A DNA stretch of 64,000 bases from Anaeramoeba flamelloides. Taxonomy: Eukaryota > Metamonada > Anaeramoebidae. Positions 1-11,390 of this stretch are shown one piece after another; position 1 is the stretch's first letter, and every line of letters starts with the position of its first letter. The translations under genes were made by a program, and so were the position numbers. The notes beneath the pieces were generated by a model. That model was not told where the DNA came from and ran no database searches. It worked only from the letters and a program-made list of their open reading frames with translations. Location of the stretch: positions 11,098,001 through 11,162,000 of the forward strand of contig JANTQA010000032.1 in NCBI GenBank assembly GCA_027625915.1, in the 5' to 3' direction.

Positions 1-260
1 GCAAGAAGAAAAATTATTTTTTTTATTTATTTTTTTCCAAACAAAAAATTAAAAACAAATGGGGAAATTGAATTATTAAGAGAAGTGCAACATAAAAAAA
101 AAAATAATTAAAAATAAAATAGATTGACTTATTTTTTTTAAAAAAAAATGAGTACTACATCCGTAATGTTAAGAAAGTGGAAAAAAAACCCTGTTAACTT
201 AGTGGTTAACTAACCAACTCACCCAACCGTAGTTGAACTTTCTGTATATAAACTTTGTTA

Positions 261-943
261 CAGTCAAAGTGGGGCCAACTTTTTTTTTTCAAATATCAAT
301 TATTTTTTATAATTAACCTTAAAAGAACCAATAAGAAACAAGTAGAAGAACAAACATCAAAAAAGAGTTGATATTTTGTATGAAGCAAAACTAATAAATT
401 AATAGATTTTCTTAAAAATTGAAAAAACTCAGATTATTCAGGAACTAATTGAGAAAAACAACAATGTTTATTTTGATCTTCAATTAAAGATCATAATAAT
501 AAATAGGAAATAATTTTCACTTCATTTTCTATACTTTTCTTTTAGAAACCAAGTCCTCAAAAGAAGTGTGTTGAGATTTGTGGTTTCTATTTGAAAAGGG
601 AAATGAAAATAAAGTGAAAATTTTTAACATTTATTATTCAAATATCAGGATCTAAGATCCAAATAACATCCCAATAGACAAATAAATATCATTTATCAAC
701 AATCATTTTCACGGTATCAATAACAATAGAATAACACGTTTTTATCAAGTGACTATCGATCTTGCAATAAAATTAAAATTTGCAAATGAATTCAGTTTTA
801 TAAAAAAAAAATCGAAAAAAAAAAAAAAAAAAAGAAATGATTTCGATTTTGAAATTTACAAAATAAATTCTTTTTTCAAATATCGATATTCAAACCCTTT
901 AAACGCATGTAATCCACTCACGGCAACTGTGCCTCTTTGACTG
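261..943. mobile_element. Family A DNA transposon, copy 1 (Tc1/mariner-like MITE)
   Basis: The element starts with CAGTCAAAGTGG after a TA and ends in CTTTGACTG, so it has short terminal inverted repeats. Its interior matches 23157-23667 in the same orientation and 27595-28291 in reverse, including the shared ends and a stretch near 600-650. CAGT ends beside TA are typical of Tc1/mariner elements, so a non-autonomous member is inferred. A 63-codon open frame near its right end has a counterpart in copy 2 but resembles no known protein. Confidence 0.75.
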
Positions 944-1625
944 GAAAATGGTTTTGTTTAAAGATAAAAAAAGTATAAAAAAAAAGACAAAAAATCACAA
1001 ATCATCATTTAAATTGCTGGTTATATAGCAATGTTATTACGAAAGCTATAAAATTTAAACAATCCCCTTTACACTTGAATAGATTTTTGAAAATTATTTA
1101 ATCAAATACTTGTATATAGGAATTTCATGGATTGGTAGAATATATAAAAGATTTGTAGAACCCAAATACTTGTATTCATAATAAAATATATAAGGCTACA
1201 ATGGATCGAGAGAAAACGAGCATTTACCTTTGATGGTTTGTATTGTAATCGAAAAGATTCAACAAAAATGCCAATCGAACCAAAACCAAAGTTAATAATT
1301 TTTTTAATATGATTATTGATTTGAAATTCGTTCTTTTTTTAAAAAATAATTGCTTTTTCAAGATCATTTTTTTTGATCAATGAAAAATTTTTATAATTAA
1401 AGCGTAGTACAAAAATATTGTTAAATTATCCAAAAATTCCTCAACTGTTATATCGTAATTAATTTTTAATGATAACATTTTGATAAATATCATGATTTAT
1501 AATCAATCAGAATTTTCAATAATATTATGATTGTAAAAAAATCTTGTTTTGGAAAACTAAACCCCAATCCAAAATACTTGAATACAGCAAAATTCAATTT
1601 TTGAACAAAAGAATCTTATTAAGGA

Positions 1626-2833
1626 AGTAAGTACATTTTACCATTTTGAAAAAATTTAATTGTATAAACTTTACTGAAAAATTATTTTTTGAGTATAACC
1701 AGATATTGAAACTTTGAAACCAAAACACCATTCATTAAGTTATTCGTGAAAATAATAACGAATGTTTCAGTGTTGAATCTTTAATTTTTCGATTTTTTGA
1801 ACATTTTTTTTGGTTCAATTTTTGAGTTTTATTAAATTTGGTTTTGGATCTAGAAATGTGTTTATACGAATGAGTGAAATTAATCAAACAGTAAAACCAA
1901 AAAAAATAGGCACGAAGTAGGTGTGTCTTTGAAACAAATATTTTCTTTTAGAAGACCAAACACGAAAGATCACCTTTCCAAATAAATTTGTTGAAATCAA
2001 GAATGAAAAAAAAAAAAATTCGATAAAAACTTATTTTCGAAGATTTGTTTTCTTTATCTTCTTAATTTGGATGAAGCCAATCAATTCATATAACCTTGAA
2101 TTTCTCACCCCATTACTATTGATTATTATTTTATCAAACATTTTTTTTACAAATTTACTTTCAAAATTCTTTTTTCAAATATTTTTATTAAATAAAACCA
2201 AAATAAAAAATACTATTTCAAAAATTAAAATAAAGGGGTTGAATTATAAGAATCAAAAAATAGTTACAAAAGATTCAACCCAAAATAAAAGAAAAATTCA
2301 AGAAAAAATTTCAATCAGATTCATAATTATTTTTTGTTCTCATTTTAATGGAAAATAAATAATTTATAAAATCAAACGAATTTGTCCAATAAATCTTTAT
2401 TTCTGATGAATAATTTAATAAATATCCTATTTTCTGAACCCAAATCAAGAATTAGATGAATCAAATGAAAATAGGATTTTTAAATTCATTTTGGAAATTC
2501 TTTATAAATAAAAAGTTATTTGTTGAACAAAAATTTTACAAACAAAAGTATTTTCATGAAAAATTAAAAACAAAATCAAATTAAGAATAAGTAATTGTAT
2601 CAAATGTTACAGATAAGATCAAGAATTAAATGATTTTTATTTATTTTTTCTTGATCAATCTTTTTCATTTATTTTGAATTCCATTTTTTAGTTGGATATG
2701 AAACTATATTATACTAGGATATTTCTACTCCCCTATTTATTAAAATATCAATTTATTTGGTTAAAGAAATGATTTAAAGAATTCAGTTTCACATAAATGG
2801 TGGCACTAAGAATTTGAAAAATGTGCTTATTTA
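1626..2833. mobile_element. Family F DNA transposon, copy 1 (~1.2 kb)
   Basis: This stretch is repeated almost end to end at 10088-11297 and its left half again at 57279-57915. The left end reads AGTAAGTACATTTT and the right end is an imperfect reverse complement of it (AAAAATGTGCTTATTTACTT). No transposase is visible; the 95-codon open frame inside is not conserved between copies. A non-autonomous DNA transposon is inferred; the superfamily is unknown. Confidence 0.75.
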
Positions 2834-2893
2834 CTTGTATAAATTATATTAGAAATACTGAATTATAAGGGAATTATTGAAACTGAGGATCTC

Positions 2894-3441
2894 AATTTCA
2901 ATTCAAAATTTTTGGCATACTAAAAGTCGATTTTTGAAACAAAAAAAATTCTTATTTAATCAATTCAAGAAGATTTACCAAATTAGAACCATTAAATAAT
3001 CCACATATTAACAATTATTGTCCATTTAAAATACTCACAAAAGAAAAAAATAAATAATTACAAATCAAAAAAAAAAAAAAAATCTTGAGTTAAAAATCTT
3101 TGAGTTGAACAAAACAAAAAATGTGTTAGTAAATTTGTTTAAATTCTATTAACAATCATTGATCAATCAAATTGTTAGATACCATCAACTAATTTTATTT
3201 AAGTTCTTTTGCTTTGGAACAACTCAACTTTAACCTAATATTAATTGTTAGAAAAATAATTTTGATCAAATTTAACAAGTTAAGTAATTAAAAAAATTAA
3301 ATGAAAATAAAAATCAAAAAAATGAAAAAATAATAACAATATTTCTCAAAAAGCAAAAATATTTCCAATTAGAATGAAATCGTAAAATTGTGATTCTTTT
3401 AACGGCTTTAAACTGTAAAAAATTTGAATTTTGGTTTATAA
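2894..3441. mobile_element. Family E DNA transposon, copy 1
   Basis: This ~550-bp repeat matches 52873-53407 in the same orientation and 56215-56760 in reverse, with landmarks such as the ATTGATC/ATCAAT region and the terminal CAAAATTTTT. It is also distantly related to family D (18132-18661 and 41833-42337). No protein is encoded. Confidence 0.7.
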
Positions 3442-4218
3442 TCCAGAAAAAAAGATATCAATTTAACATATTCTCACTTTATTAAGATCAAATGATTTTT
3501 TTTTTGTTTGCTTTCTAAGTAATCAGAAAACTAAAAGATCACATTTGCTATTTTTTTAAAAAAAAACCTAATTATTTACTCATTAATTAACAGCATTTGA
3601 ATCCCGAAATGAATATATAAGAGAATTTTCAACTAAATCTTAAAAAGATATAAATTTTGGTGAAAAGTAGTTATTTGACAAAAAGTAAATGATTGAAAAG
3701 ATTTGCAAAAAAAATTGAATGAAAAGGTTGATAAAATTAAATTAAAAGGATAATTTTGAACAGTATTAGATACTTTTTTGAAAATTGATGTGTAAATATT
3801 TTTATTAAATTTTTCTTGATATTTGATCAATTTTTGTATTTAAAAAGAGATGTTTTTATTTTTATTGATTTTACATATGTATTATCTTTTTTTTTTAATT
3901 AGTAAACCAGAATAATCATATATAATTACAAACAAAATACGAAATGCAAAAATCACAAGAGCCTGAAATGATTTTTTTTCAAATTTTTTTTTTAATTTTC
4001 ATTTATGAATTTACTTGGTTAATTTAAAAAACATTTTACAACCAAAGGTAATTTAAATTTATAACTCTTAAAAGTGAAAAAAAAAAAAAGAAATCTTAAT
4101 TATTAGAGTTGGGAAAAAAAAAAAAAAATAGTTTCTTCATCACAAGAGAGTATTTTCTCTGGTGAAAATAATATGTAGAATGAGTGGAATAATAATTTAA
4201 AAAAAAAAAAAAAAATAT
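3442..4218. other. Intergenic, 3' flank of the EML gene
   Basis: AT-rich sequence with poly-A and poly-T runs. A 65-codon minus-strand open frame at 3633-3830 has no WD-repeat character and does not extend the EML protein. On the minus strand a possible intron runs from a GTAAAT at the EML stop codon to a CACCAG near 4160. Splicing there would also end translation at once, so it would affect only the 3' untranslated region. Confidence 0.5.
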
Positions 4219-5841
4219 TTACCATGAAAATATTTTTTCTGATAGATCAAAACTTAAATTTGTTGTCCAAATTTGATTTTTAAAAGTTCCAGTGACGATT
4301 TTGTTTTGATCCAAATAATCTAAAGCCGTGATCGGCCCACCATTTATTGATTTAATAATTGAATGTTTTTCCAAAGTTACACTATCCCTTATGAGCAAAT
4401 CGCCTTCTTTGCCACCGGATATTATATAATTGTTAGCTTGAATAAAGCATAATACATTACATGCTTGTTTATGATTACGGACTTGTTTTTTAATATTTTT
4501 TTGTTCCCGATCCCATAAATAAAGCAGCCCTTGTCTTGTACCTGTCAATATGTCCCCACCTGTAGTGATTATTAAGGAAAGTAAAATTTGATCTTTTTGG
4601 TTGCCAAAAGTGAACTCAGTAGACGATAAAGTTGATTGGTTTGTAATATTCCATTCCATTAAGGTTCTAATTCCGCAAGTCACAAAGGACGAATTGTTTC
4701 TGGGATCGAAATGCGCACAGAGTATTTTATTCTTTGAACCAAATTGGGATGTTAATAATTTACCCGTTTGCCAATTCCATAAGCAAATGGTATGCTCATC
4801 GTCTAGCCCTACACTAACCAAATGATTATTTCCAAAGGAAAAGGAGAAAGCACATATACCTTTATCATGCGAAGGTTTAAAAGTATTAATTAGTTGGCAA
4901 TTAGAGCTATCCCAAATGCAAATTGTTGGATCATTGATTTGACCAGTTGCGACAATTCGTTTATTTGGATGGATTGCCATCGCAATAATTGACTGTGTAT
5001 GCCCAGCGAAAAAATTTTGTGTTTTGGTATTTGGGTTTAAAACAACACCAATTGTTGAAGCAAAAAATACAATATTTCCCTGATAATTGAAATAACAACT
5101 ATTTCTTTTTGAACCATTATATCCATAGACATAATCTATCCCATAATTTGGTAAATTGTTGTTATTGTTGGTTGAATAAGATTGATTGTTACTCTGGAAA
5201 TTTGATTCTATATTAAATATTCGTGAACTTTCATTTGGTCTTTGCTCAGAGAAACTTTTGAGTGGTTTGATTTTTTTTAATGGGGCTAATGGTTGTATTT
5301 TTTGATTTGGTTTTAATACCGTTGAAGTATTATTATTTAGATTCAATTCTAAAGATGTTTGTAAATAAGTTTTACCCATCATATTATTATTATTTAAATA
5401 ATTTTGATCTAAATTTGATACATTATTTTGCTGGAGGGGTCTTAATGGCTGTAAGGGTTGTAAGGACTGTAAGGGTTTTAAGGGTTGTAAGGGCTGTAGG
5501 GGTTGTAGTGGTCTTAGGGATTTAAGGGGCTGTATGGGTTGCACGGGTTTTATGGGCTGTATGGATTGTGGGGGTTTTAAGGGTTTTAAGGGTTGTATGG
5601 ACTGTAGAGGTTTTAAGGGCTTTAATTGTCTATTAAGTCCCATATGTTCAACTTTTTTCAAATTTTTACTATTAATATTTAAATTATTATTACTAACACT
5701 CATTGAAATTTTTGAAGTGACAGATGTTTGATTAATTTGTGGTTTATATTTTGTTGAATTTATTTTATTTTGGCTCTGTTGAAGACTTAATTTTTTAAAT
5801 TTTTGAATATTTCTATTGTTTTTATTTTGAATTATCATCAT
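4219..5841 (-). CDS. EMAP-like (EML family) WD40-repeat protein, single propeller
   Basis: The 540-residue protein has a low-complexity N-terminus and a C-terminal beta-propeller. Residues about 232-275 carry the HELP signature of echinoderm microtubule-associated-protein-like proteins (DYVYGYNGSKRNSCYF). Six WD repeats follow at roughly 279-310, 320-357, 366-398, 410-443, 453-487 and 498-530, with the first reading GHTQSIIAMAIHPNK and ATGQ. HELP and the six repeats together would make one seven-bladed propeller. EML proteins bind tubulin and microtubules; known members usually carry a second propeller, absent here. Residues 72-137 are a tandem array of KPLQPLQ/RPLQ-type units. The protein ends at TAA just after the last blade, where a GTAAAT also looks like a 5' splice site, but splicing to the nearest acceptor gives an immediate stop. 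No N-terminal coiled coil is seen; an upstream exon cannot be excluded. Confidence 0.9.
   Translation of the reverse strand: MMIIQNKNNRNIQKFKKLSLQQSQNKINSTKYKPQINQTSVTSKISMSVSNNNLNINSKNLKKVEHMGLNRQLKPLKPLQSIQPLKPLKPPQSIQPIKPVQPIQPLKSLRPLQPLQPLQPLKPLQSLQPLQPLRPLQQNNVSNLDQNYLNNNNMMGKTYLQTSLELNLNNNTSTVLKPNQKIQPLAPLKKIKPLKSFSEQRPNESSRIFNIESNFQSNNQSYSTNNNNNLPNYGIDYVYGYNGSKRNSCYFNYQGNIVFFASTIGVVLNPNTKTQNFFAGHTQSIIAMAIHPNKRIVATGQINDPTICIWDSSNCQLINTFKPSHDKGICAFSFSFGNNHLVSVGLDDEHTICLWNWQTGKLLTSQFGSKNKILCAHFDPRNNSSFVTCGIRTLMEWNITNQSTLSSTEFTFGNQKDQILLSLIITTGGDILTGTRQGLLYLWDREQKNIKKQVRNHKQACNVLCFIQANNYIISGGKEGDLLIRDSVTLEKHSIIKSINGGPITALDYLDQNKIVTGTFKNQIWTTNLSFDLSEKIFSW
5434..5640. repeat. Coding minisatellite (Lys-Pro-Leu-Gln units) in the EML gene
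   Basis: On the plus strand the array reads as repeated GGTTGTAAGG / GGTTTTAAGG units about 9-15 bases long. On the minus strand it encodes alternating KPLKPL, QPLQPL and SIQP units at EML residues 72-137. Length and phase are kept in multiples of three, consistent with slippage inside a coding exon. Confidence 0.8.
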
Positions 5842-8797
5842 TTCTTGTACCCTCTATTTTTAATTCATTTTTGTTTTTTTTTATGATTGTTAATGTGTAA
5901 AAGGAATAAATTTAAAACAACAATAATAAGAGTAATTGAAAAGGTGGAAAAAATTTGAAACATACTTGAATAGTCATAGCATTTTTTGAGACCTGATATC
6001 TCAGTATAAGGTGAATTTGCCCAATTTCCTTTAATAAAATAATAATAATAATAATAATAAAATTTAATTAGAATCATATCTAATTCGATACTTTTATAAT
6101 TTTGGTTCGAAAAAAATTGTTTGTTTAGGTTTTGGTAGAACTCTTAAATATAAAATTGTTTGACAAATAGTCATACGTGTGAAAAATCTAAGTGTGGGAA
6201 ACAAAAAAATGATAAGTTGAGATCACAATAAAGTGATATAAAATAGAAAATAAAATCATGGTTTTATAAATTCAATGATCCAAAAAATATTTAAACTTTA
6301 TTTATTTTTTTCAAATTTGATTTGATCTCCAAAGATAAACTTTAATAGATATGAAAGAAAACGCCCAAATTCAATAAAAAACTAAAGTAAAAAAAAATGA
6401 ACAAGTCAATTTTTTTGAATACATAGCAAGATCAATTTTGTTAATTGATATTTTTTTTTTCAAATATAGGGTTATAAAACATTATTGAACACAAAACAGT
6501 AAAATTTGAAATTTGTGGTTGTTTAAGATATTAATTAATCTATACTAAAATGAAAATTTCATTCATAGTTGATCGGTTATTAATTGAAAAAAATTTTAAT
6601 TTTTTTTTCAAGTGATGAAGAATGGTACTATATTATTCGTAAAGGATATATAAAAGAATGTATATTTATTTATTATAATTTATTTATTCTTGAAGAGAGG
6701 TAATTCAACAAAATTACATCCTGTTTGCCTGAAAAAAAGAATGGGTTTTTTACAAATAAAAAGTGAATTTTCTTTGTTTTTTTTTGAAAAAATGTTAATA
6801 ATATTAATATATTTTGATTTTTTCTAATGGCTATTATGTACACTCTTTTATTTATTTTTTTTTATATAAGCACCTTTTATTTAAAATAATAGCCCGTTTT
6901 TCATTCAAAGTTTATTTAATTTTTGTTGTTTGTTTGTAGGTATAGAATTAAAATGTAATTGATAAAAATAAGATTTTAAACTCTAGAATAAATTAAAGAA
7001 TTTTTACTAAAAAAGAGTTTATATTAATATATGTGTTTTGTTTAAATGAGATTGTTAAATAATGTGAAAATTCATTTAAAAATTCTTGAAAGATTTTTTT
7101 TCCTTTATAAGACAAACTTTTTAAAAAACAGGGGTATCATTTTTTTTTATTTTATAGTGGGTTTGTGTAGGGTGGAAATTCCACAGAATTTTAACAATTC
7201 CATTACATTTATATTTTTTAAACACAAATCGATAAAAGTAATTTTTAAAGAATTTTGATTAATCAAGTTATTATAAATATATCTATGAAATCATTGAATT
7301 TTCCATTAAATTTCAGTCAATTTCATAAAAAAAAATTTTTTTTGCTTTAAAATTTCAAAAAGTTTTAATAAAATTTCCTTTTAATTCCCTTTTATGAATT
7401 TTAAGAAGATTTTGAGAAAAAGTACCTCAAAAAATCCTCAAATTTTCAATGAAATTCATTAAAGGATTTTTTCTTTGAAATTTGTGTCGAATTTATCATT
7501 ATAATTATTGGAAATATTCATTTCTTTTTATCACATTTTCAAACTGTCCAAGTACACTAATCGAACAACAATAAATTAACACCCTTAATAAAGTCATTTA
7601 ACCATTATGTAAAAGTTGACATACTTATTAATTGTGGTAATTGCTTTTCATCTTTTAGTCATTTTACTATCAATTCAAATTATACATAGTTATACACAAT
7701 GTTTATTCTGTTTTTCTCTGTGTTGATGAAAAAAATTTTAAATATTTTTGATTTTTTTATCATTTTACTTTAATTTTTGGGATTTATATTTTTTTTGAAA
7801 TTTGGATTAATTTTAGCTCTTTTTAGGTATTTTTAGTTTAAATTTATTTTTTTTTTTCCTGTTAATATTAAAACAACAAAAAATACCTAAAAATAAAAAA
7901 ATGCTGTTAAAGTCAAAATAAAATAATACCTGGAAAATCATGTTTTAAAATAAATTTGACCTTTTCAAGAAGAAAATTTTAAGAAACAATGATCTAAGAA
8001 GACCTTTCGATGATTCTATCTTTGATTTTTTTTTATTTATTATCACATTTCTATTACTTTTTTTTTTCTTTTACTTTTTTCGATTTTGGTTTTGTGTTTC
8101 TTTTTTTCACACACCTAACAATGAAAAAATAAATATCTCGTTTAATTTTAAAAAAATTTTCATTTATTTTTCATTTAATTTTCATATATATATTTCAAAA
8201 TTTTTATTTAATTCTCAATATTTTTCAATAAAAATTTCCTTGAAATTTCCACGCAACTTCCATTGACTATTTCAATGGCCATTCAAAAAATTTCATTAAA
8301 AAATTCAATTGGTTTTCACTCAAATTTCATTTTATTTTCATAAAAGTTTTACTTCGAAAGTAATCTGAAATTCATCTCATTTTTGTTATCATGTGATTAT
8401 ATTATTTTTTAATTTTATATAATCTTTTATTTAATTTCTTTTTTAAAAAGGTTGAAAGATAGAAAAAAATGTAGTCTTTTATTGGTTACAAGTAGAAATT
8501 TGAATTTTTTTGATACAAATGATATTATTATTTTTCATATTTTAATTATTTTTCTTTTTCATTTTTTTTCTTTTAATAAATTTTCTATAATTACCCCTTT
8601 CTTCCAATAAATAAATAGACAAATCATTTTTTACTTTTAATATAAAAAATATTTTTGATTTTTTGAATATTAAAATTTGTGATATAAAATAATACGATAG
8701 GTTAAATAGTAATTTTTTTTTTTTTTTGAGTTCTACAATTTTTAAAATAACGATAAAAATGCACTATAGCTAAATATTGGCACCAAAACCAAAGTGC
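5842..8797. other. Intergenic, no supported gene
   Basis: A (TTA)n microsatellite lies at about 6037-6061. Two stretches, about 7275-7500 and 8150-8380, are built from similar runs of ATTTCATT/AATGAAAT-type words and may be decayed inverted arms of an element, but I could not define ends. The 70-codon open frames at 5865-6077 (minus) and 7046-7258 (plus) look random. Nothing else is recognised. Confidence 0.5.
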
Positions 8798-9207
8798 TCA
8801 AAGAAATATATATTGTATCTAAAGAAAGAATGGTTATTTAGTATGATTAATATATATTATAGTTAAAATAGAATAAACACTTACGTTTATATGAAACCAT
8901 TTATCAATTTTTTTTAATTCAGCAATGTTTTTGATCGGGATTTCTATTTTACCAAGAAGAAGTGTGCTATTAATAATCACCAAATCAAAAAGAATTCAAA
9001 ATCAAAGGAATTAATACAAAAAAAAAAAAAAAACAATATTTTGATATTTATTTTCATTTTCATAAAACTAAAATATGAATATAGATATGGATATGGAATA
9101 TGAATAAAGAAAAAAAAAAAAGAAAAATTTTACCTTGCGTTGGGATCAGAATCAAAAACAAATATTTCTAATTTATCATTTATATCTAATATTGCAAAAC
9201 GAAAATC
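8798..9207 (-). CDS. C2-domain protein, two or three 3' exons (partial)
   Basis: Two short exons join in frame. Exon 9134-9207 encodes DFRFAILDINDKLEIFVFD then SDPNA and ends at a GTAAAA donor. Exon 8885-8966 follows a TTAATAG acceptor, encodes STLLLGKIEIPIKNIAELK and then a KWF segment, and ends at GTAAGT. A third piece (8798-8818) after CTTTCTTTAG would add six residues and a stop. The pattern (F-x-F, D-K-L-E-I-F-V-F-D-x-D, L-L-G-K-I-E-I-P, K-W-F) is the C-terminal half of a C2 beta-sandwich, a domain that usually binds phospholipid, often with calcium. The N-terminal half is not found cleanly. Weak C2-like words occur around 9300-9420 in more than one frame, so upstream exons are unresolved or the gene is decayed. 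The family-G insertion at 9667 lies just upstream. Confidence 0.55.
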
Positions 9208-9666
9208 CTTTGTGAAATGAGCGGAATAGTTATAAGTTAGAAAAATAAATAAATTAACAATTTAACTTTTTTTCTTTTTGTTTAAATTTGAACAAAAATA
9301 AAATATTAAAAATGAAAATTTCATTTTTTTATATGGACAGTTTAAGTCAGATTTTAAACAAAATAAGATCTATTTTGACTTTTGCCAAAAAAATTTTTGC
9401 TTTAATAACAACCAATTCGTGTTAAAAGGCGCATTAAATGATGATTTTTACTAGAATATTCCCAGTTCAAAATCGGCAATTTCACGAGAAAATGGTCATT
9501 TTAATATGTGTTCTCTGTTTTTAGTAGGTCTTTTGTTTTTTTGAATGCGTGTTGGATATATTTTGATGGAATAAGAACCGTACATGAAACTCAGTCTTCA
9601 GAATTGAAAAATGAGAGAATCAGTAGAAATTTTTTTCCCTTTCAAAATTCAAAAAAGCAAAGTATA

Positions 9667-11390
9667 GTAGGGAAAAAAAATACCTGACATGAAAAAAATC
9701 TCGGAAAAGATTTTTAATTGTAAATATTAGGGGAAAATTGTTGAGTAATTTCTTTTATTTAAAATCAAATCCTTTTTATAGATAACCAATTTTTTTATGA
9801 TTCGAGTAATAAACCAACCTCAAGTTTATTAAAAGTGGGATGTCTCTAGAATACACAAGTAATTGTTTGATAGCATAAGTAGATCAACTTTTTTAGAAAA
9901 ACAATCAAGTATTATAGAGGTTTTAGAGAAAAATGATCGAGTTTGGAAAATGATAATTTGTATTCTTGTTTTTTTGATTGGTTGTATGGTGTTGTGAACA
10001 AGTGTAATTTCATTAATCATCATTCTAACAAGTGGGCGAGTTATAATTTTAAAAAGTTTGATTCTAAAAAAATAAAGGATTTGATTTAAGTAAGTACATT
10101 TTACCATTTTGAAAAAATTTAATTGTATAAACTTTACTGAAAAATTATTTTTTGAGTGCCACCAGATATTGAAACTTTGAAACCAAAACATCACTCACTG
10201 CTATATTTGTGAAAAGAAAGCGAACCCAAATTAATTCAGAGTTGAATCTTTCATTTTTCGATTTTTTGAGCATTTTTTTTGGTTCAATTTTTGAGTTTTA
10301 TTAAATTTGGTTTTGGATCTAGAAATGTGTTTATACGAATGAGTTAAATTAATCAAACAGTAAAACCAAAAAAAAAAGACCCGAAAGGGTGTGTATTTGA
10401 AACAAATATTTTCTTTTAGAAGACCAAACAACGATAGATCACCTTTCCAAATAAATTTGTTGAAATCAAAAATGAAAAAAAAAATCCGACCACAGCCCTA
10501 TTTTCGAAGATTTGTTTTCTTTTTCTTCTTAATCTGTATGAACCCAAACAATTCATAACCTTGGATTTCTTGCCCCATTACTATTTATTATTATTTTACA
10601 AAACATTTTTTTTCAAATTTACTTTCAAAAAATTCTTTTTCAAATTGTTTTCATCAAAAAAAAACCAAAATAAAGTAGACTATTTCAAAAATTAAAATAA
10701 AGGGGTTGAATTATAAGAATCAAAAAATAGTTACAAAAGATTCAACCCAAAATAAAAGAAAAATTTTGAAACAAATTTCAATCAGATTCATAATTATTTT
10801 TTGTTCTCATTGTAATGGAAAATAAATTATTATAAAATCAAACGAATTTGTCCAATAAATTTTTATTTCTCATGAATAATTTAATAAATATCCTATTTTT
10901 TGAACCCAATTCAAGAATTAAATGAATCAAATGAAAATAGGATTTTTAAATTCATTTTAGAATTGTTTATAAATAAAAAGTTATTTGTTGAACAAAAATT
11001 TTACAAACAAAAGTATTTTCATAAGAATTAAAAATAAAACTCAAACTAAGAAGAAGTAATTGTATCAAATGTTACAGATAAGATCAAGAAATAAATGATT
11101 TGTATTTATTTTTTTTGATCAATCTTTTTCATTTATTTTGATTTGCGTTTTTTAGTTGGATATGAAACTATATTATACGAGGATATTTCCACTCCCCTAT
11201 TTATTAAAATATTAATTTATTTGGTTAAAGAAACGATTTGAATCATCCAGTTTCGCAGAAATGGTGGCACTCAAAATTTGAAAAATGTACTTACTCCCTT
11301 AAAATCAAAGAAATTACACAACAATTTTCTAAATATTCACAATTAAAAATCTTTTCCTAGATTTTTTTCATTTCAGGTATTTTTTTTACT
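9667..11390. mobile_element. Family G DNA transposon, copy 1, interrupted by a family F element
   Basis: Long terminal inverted repeats of about 90 bp are visible: the left arm (about 9667-9765, with TACCTGACATGAAAAAAATC) matches the reverse complement of the right arm (about 11305-11390, with TACCTGAAATGAAAAAAATC). The inner part at 9761-10087 matches 33285-33580 in reverse. The element is split by family F copy 2 at about 10088-11297. No transposase was recognised; the 121-codon minus-strand open frame (9829-10194) crosses the junction and is spurious. Confidence 0.75.
10088..11297. mobile_element. Family F DNA transposon, copy 2, nested in family G
   Basis: The left end AGTAAGTACATTTT and right end AAAAATGTACTTACT are inverted repeats of each other. 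The whole element is closely similar to 1626-2833. It interrupts the family G copy, so it inserted later. Confidence 0.8.

Noticed and set aside
1228-1338. Possible minus-strand exon ending CATCAAAGGTAAATG
   Set aside because: Two frames are equally open, no partner exon was found and no family is recognisable.
9421-9680. Upstream exons of the C2-domain gene
   Set aside because: C2-like words appear but in different frames with stops between; no consistent exon chain could be built.
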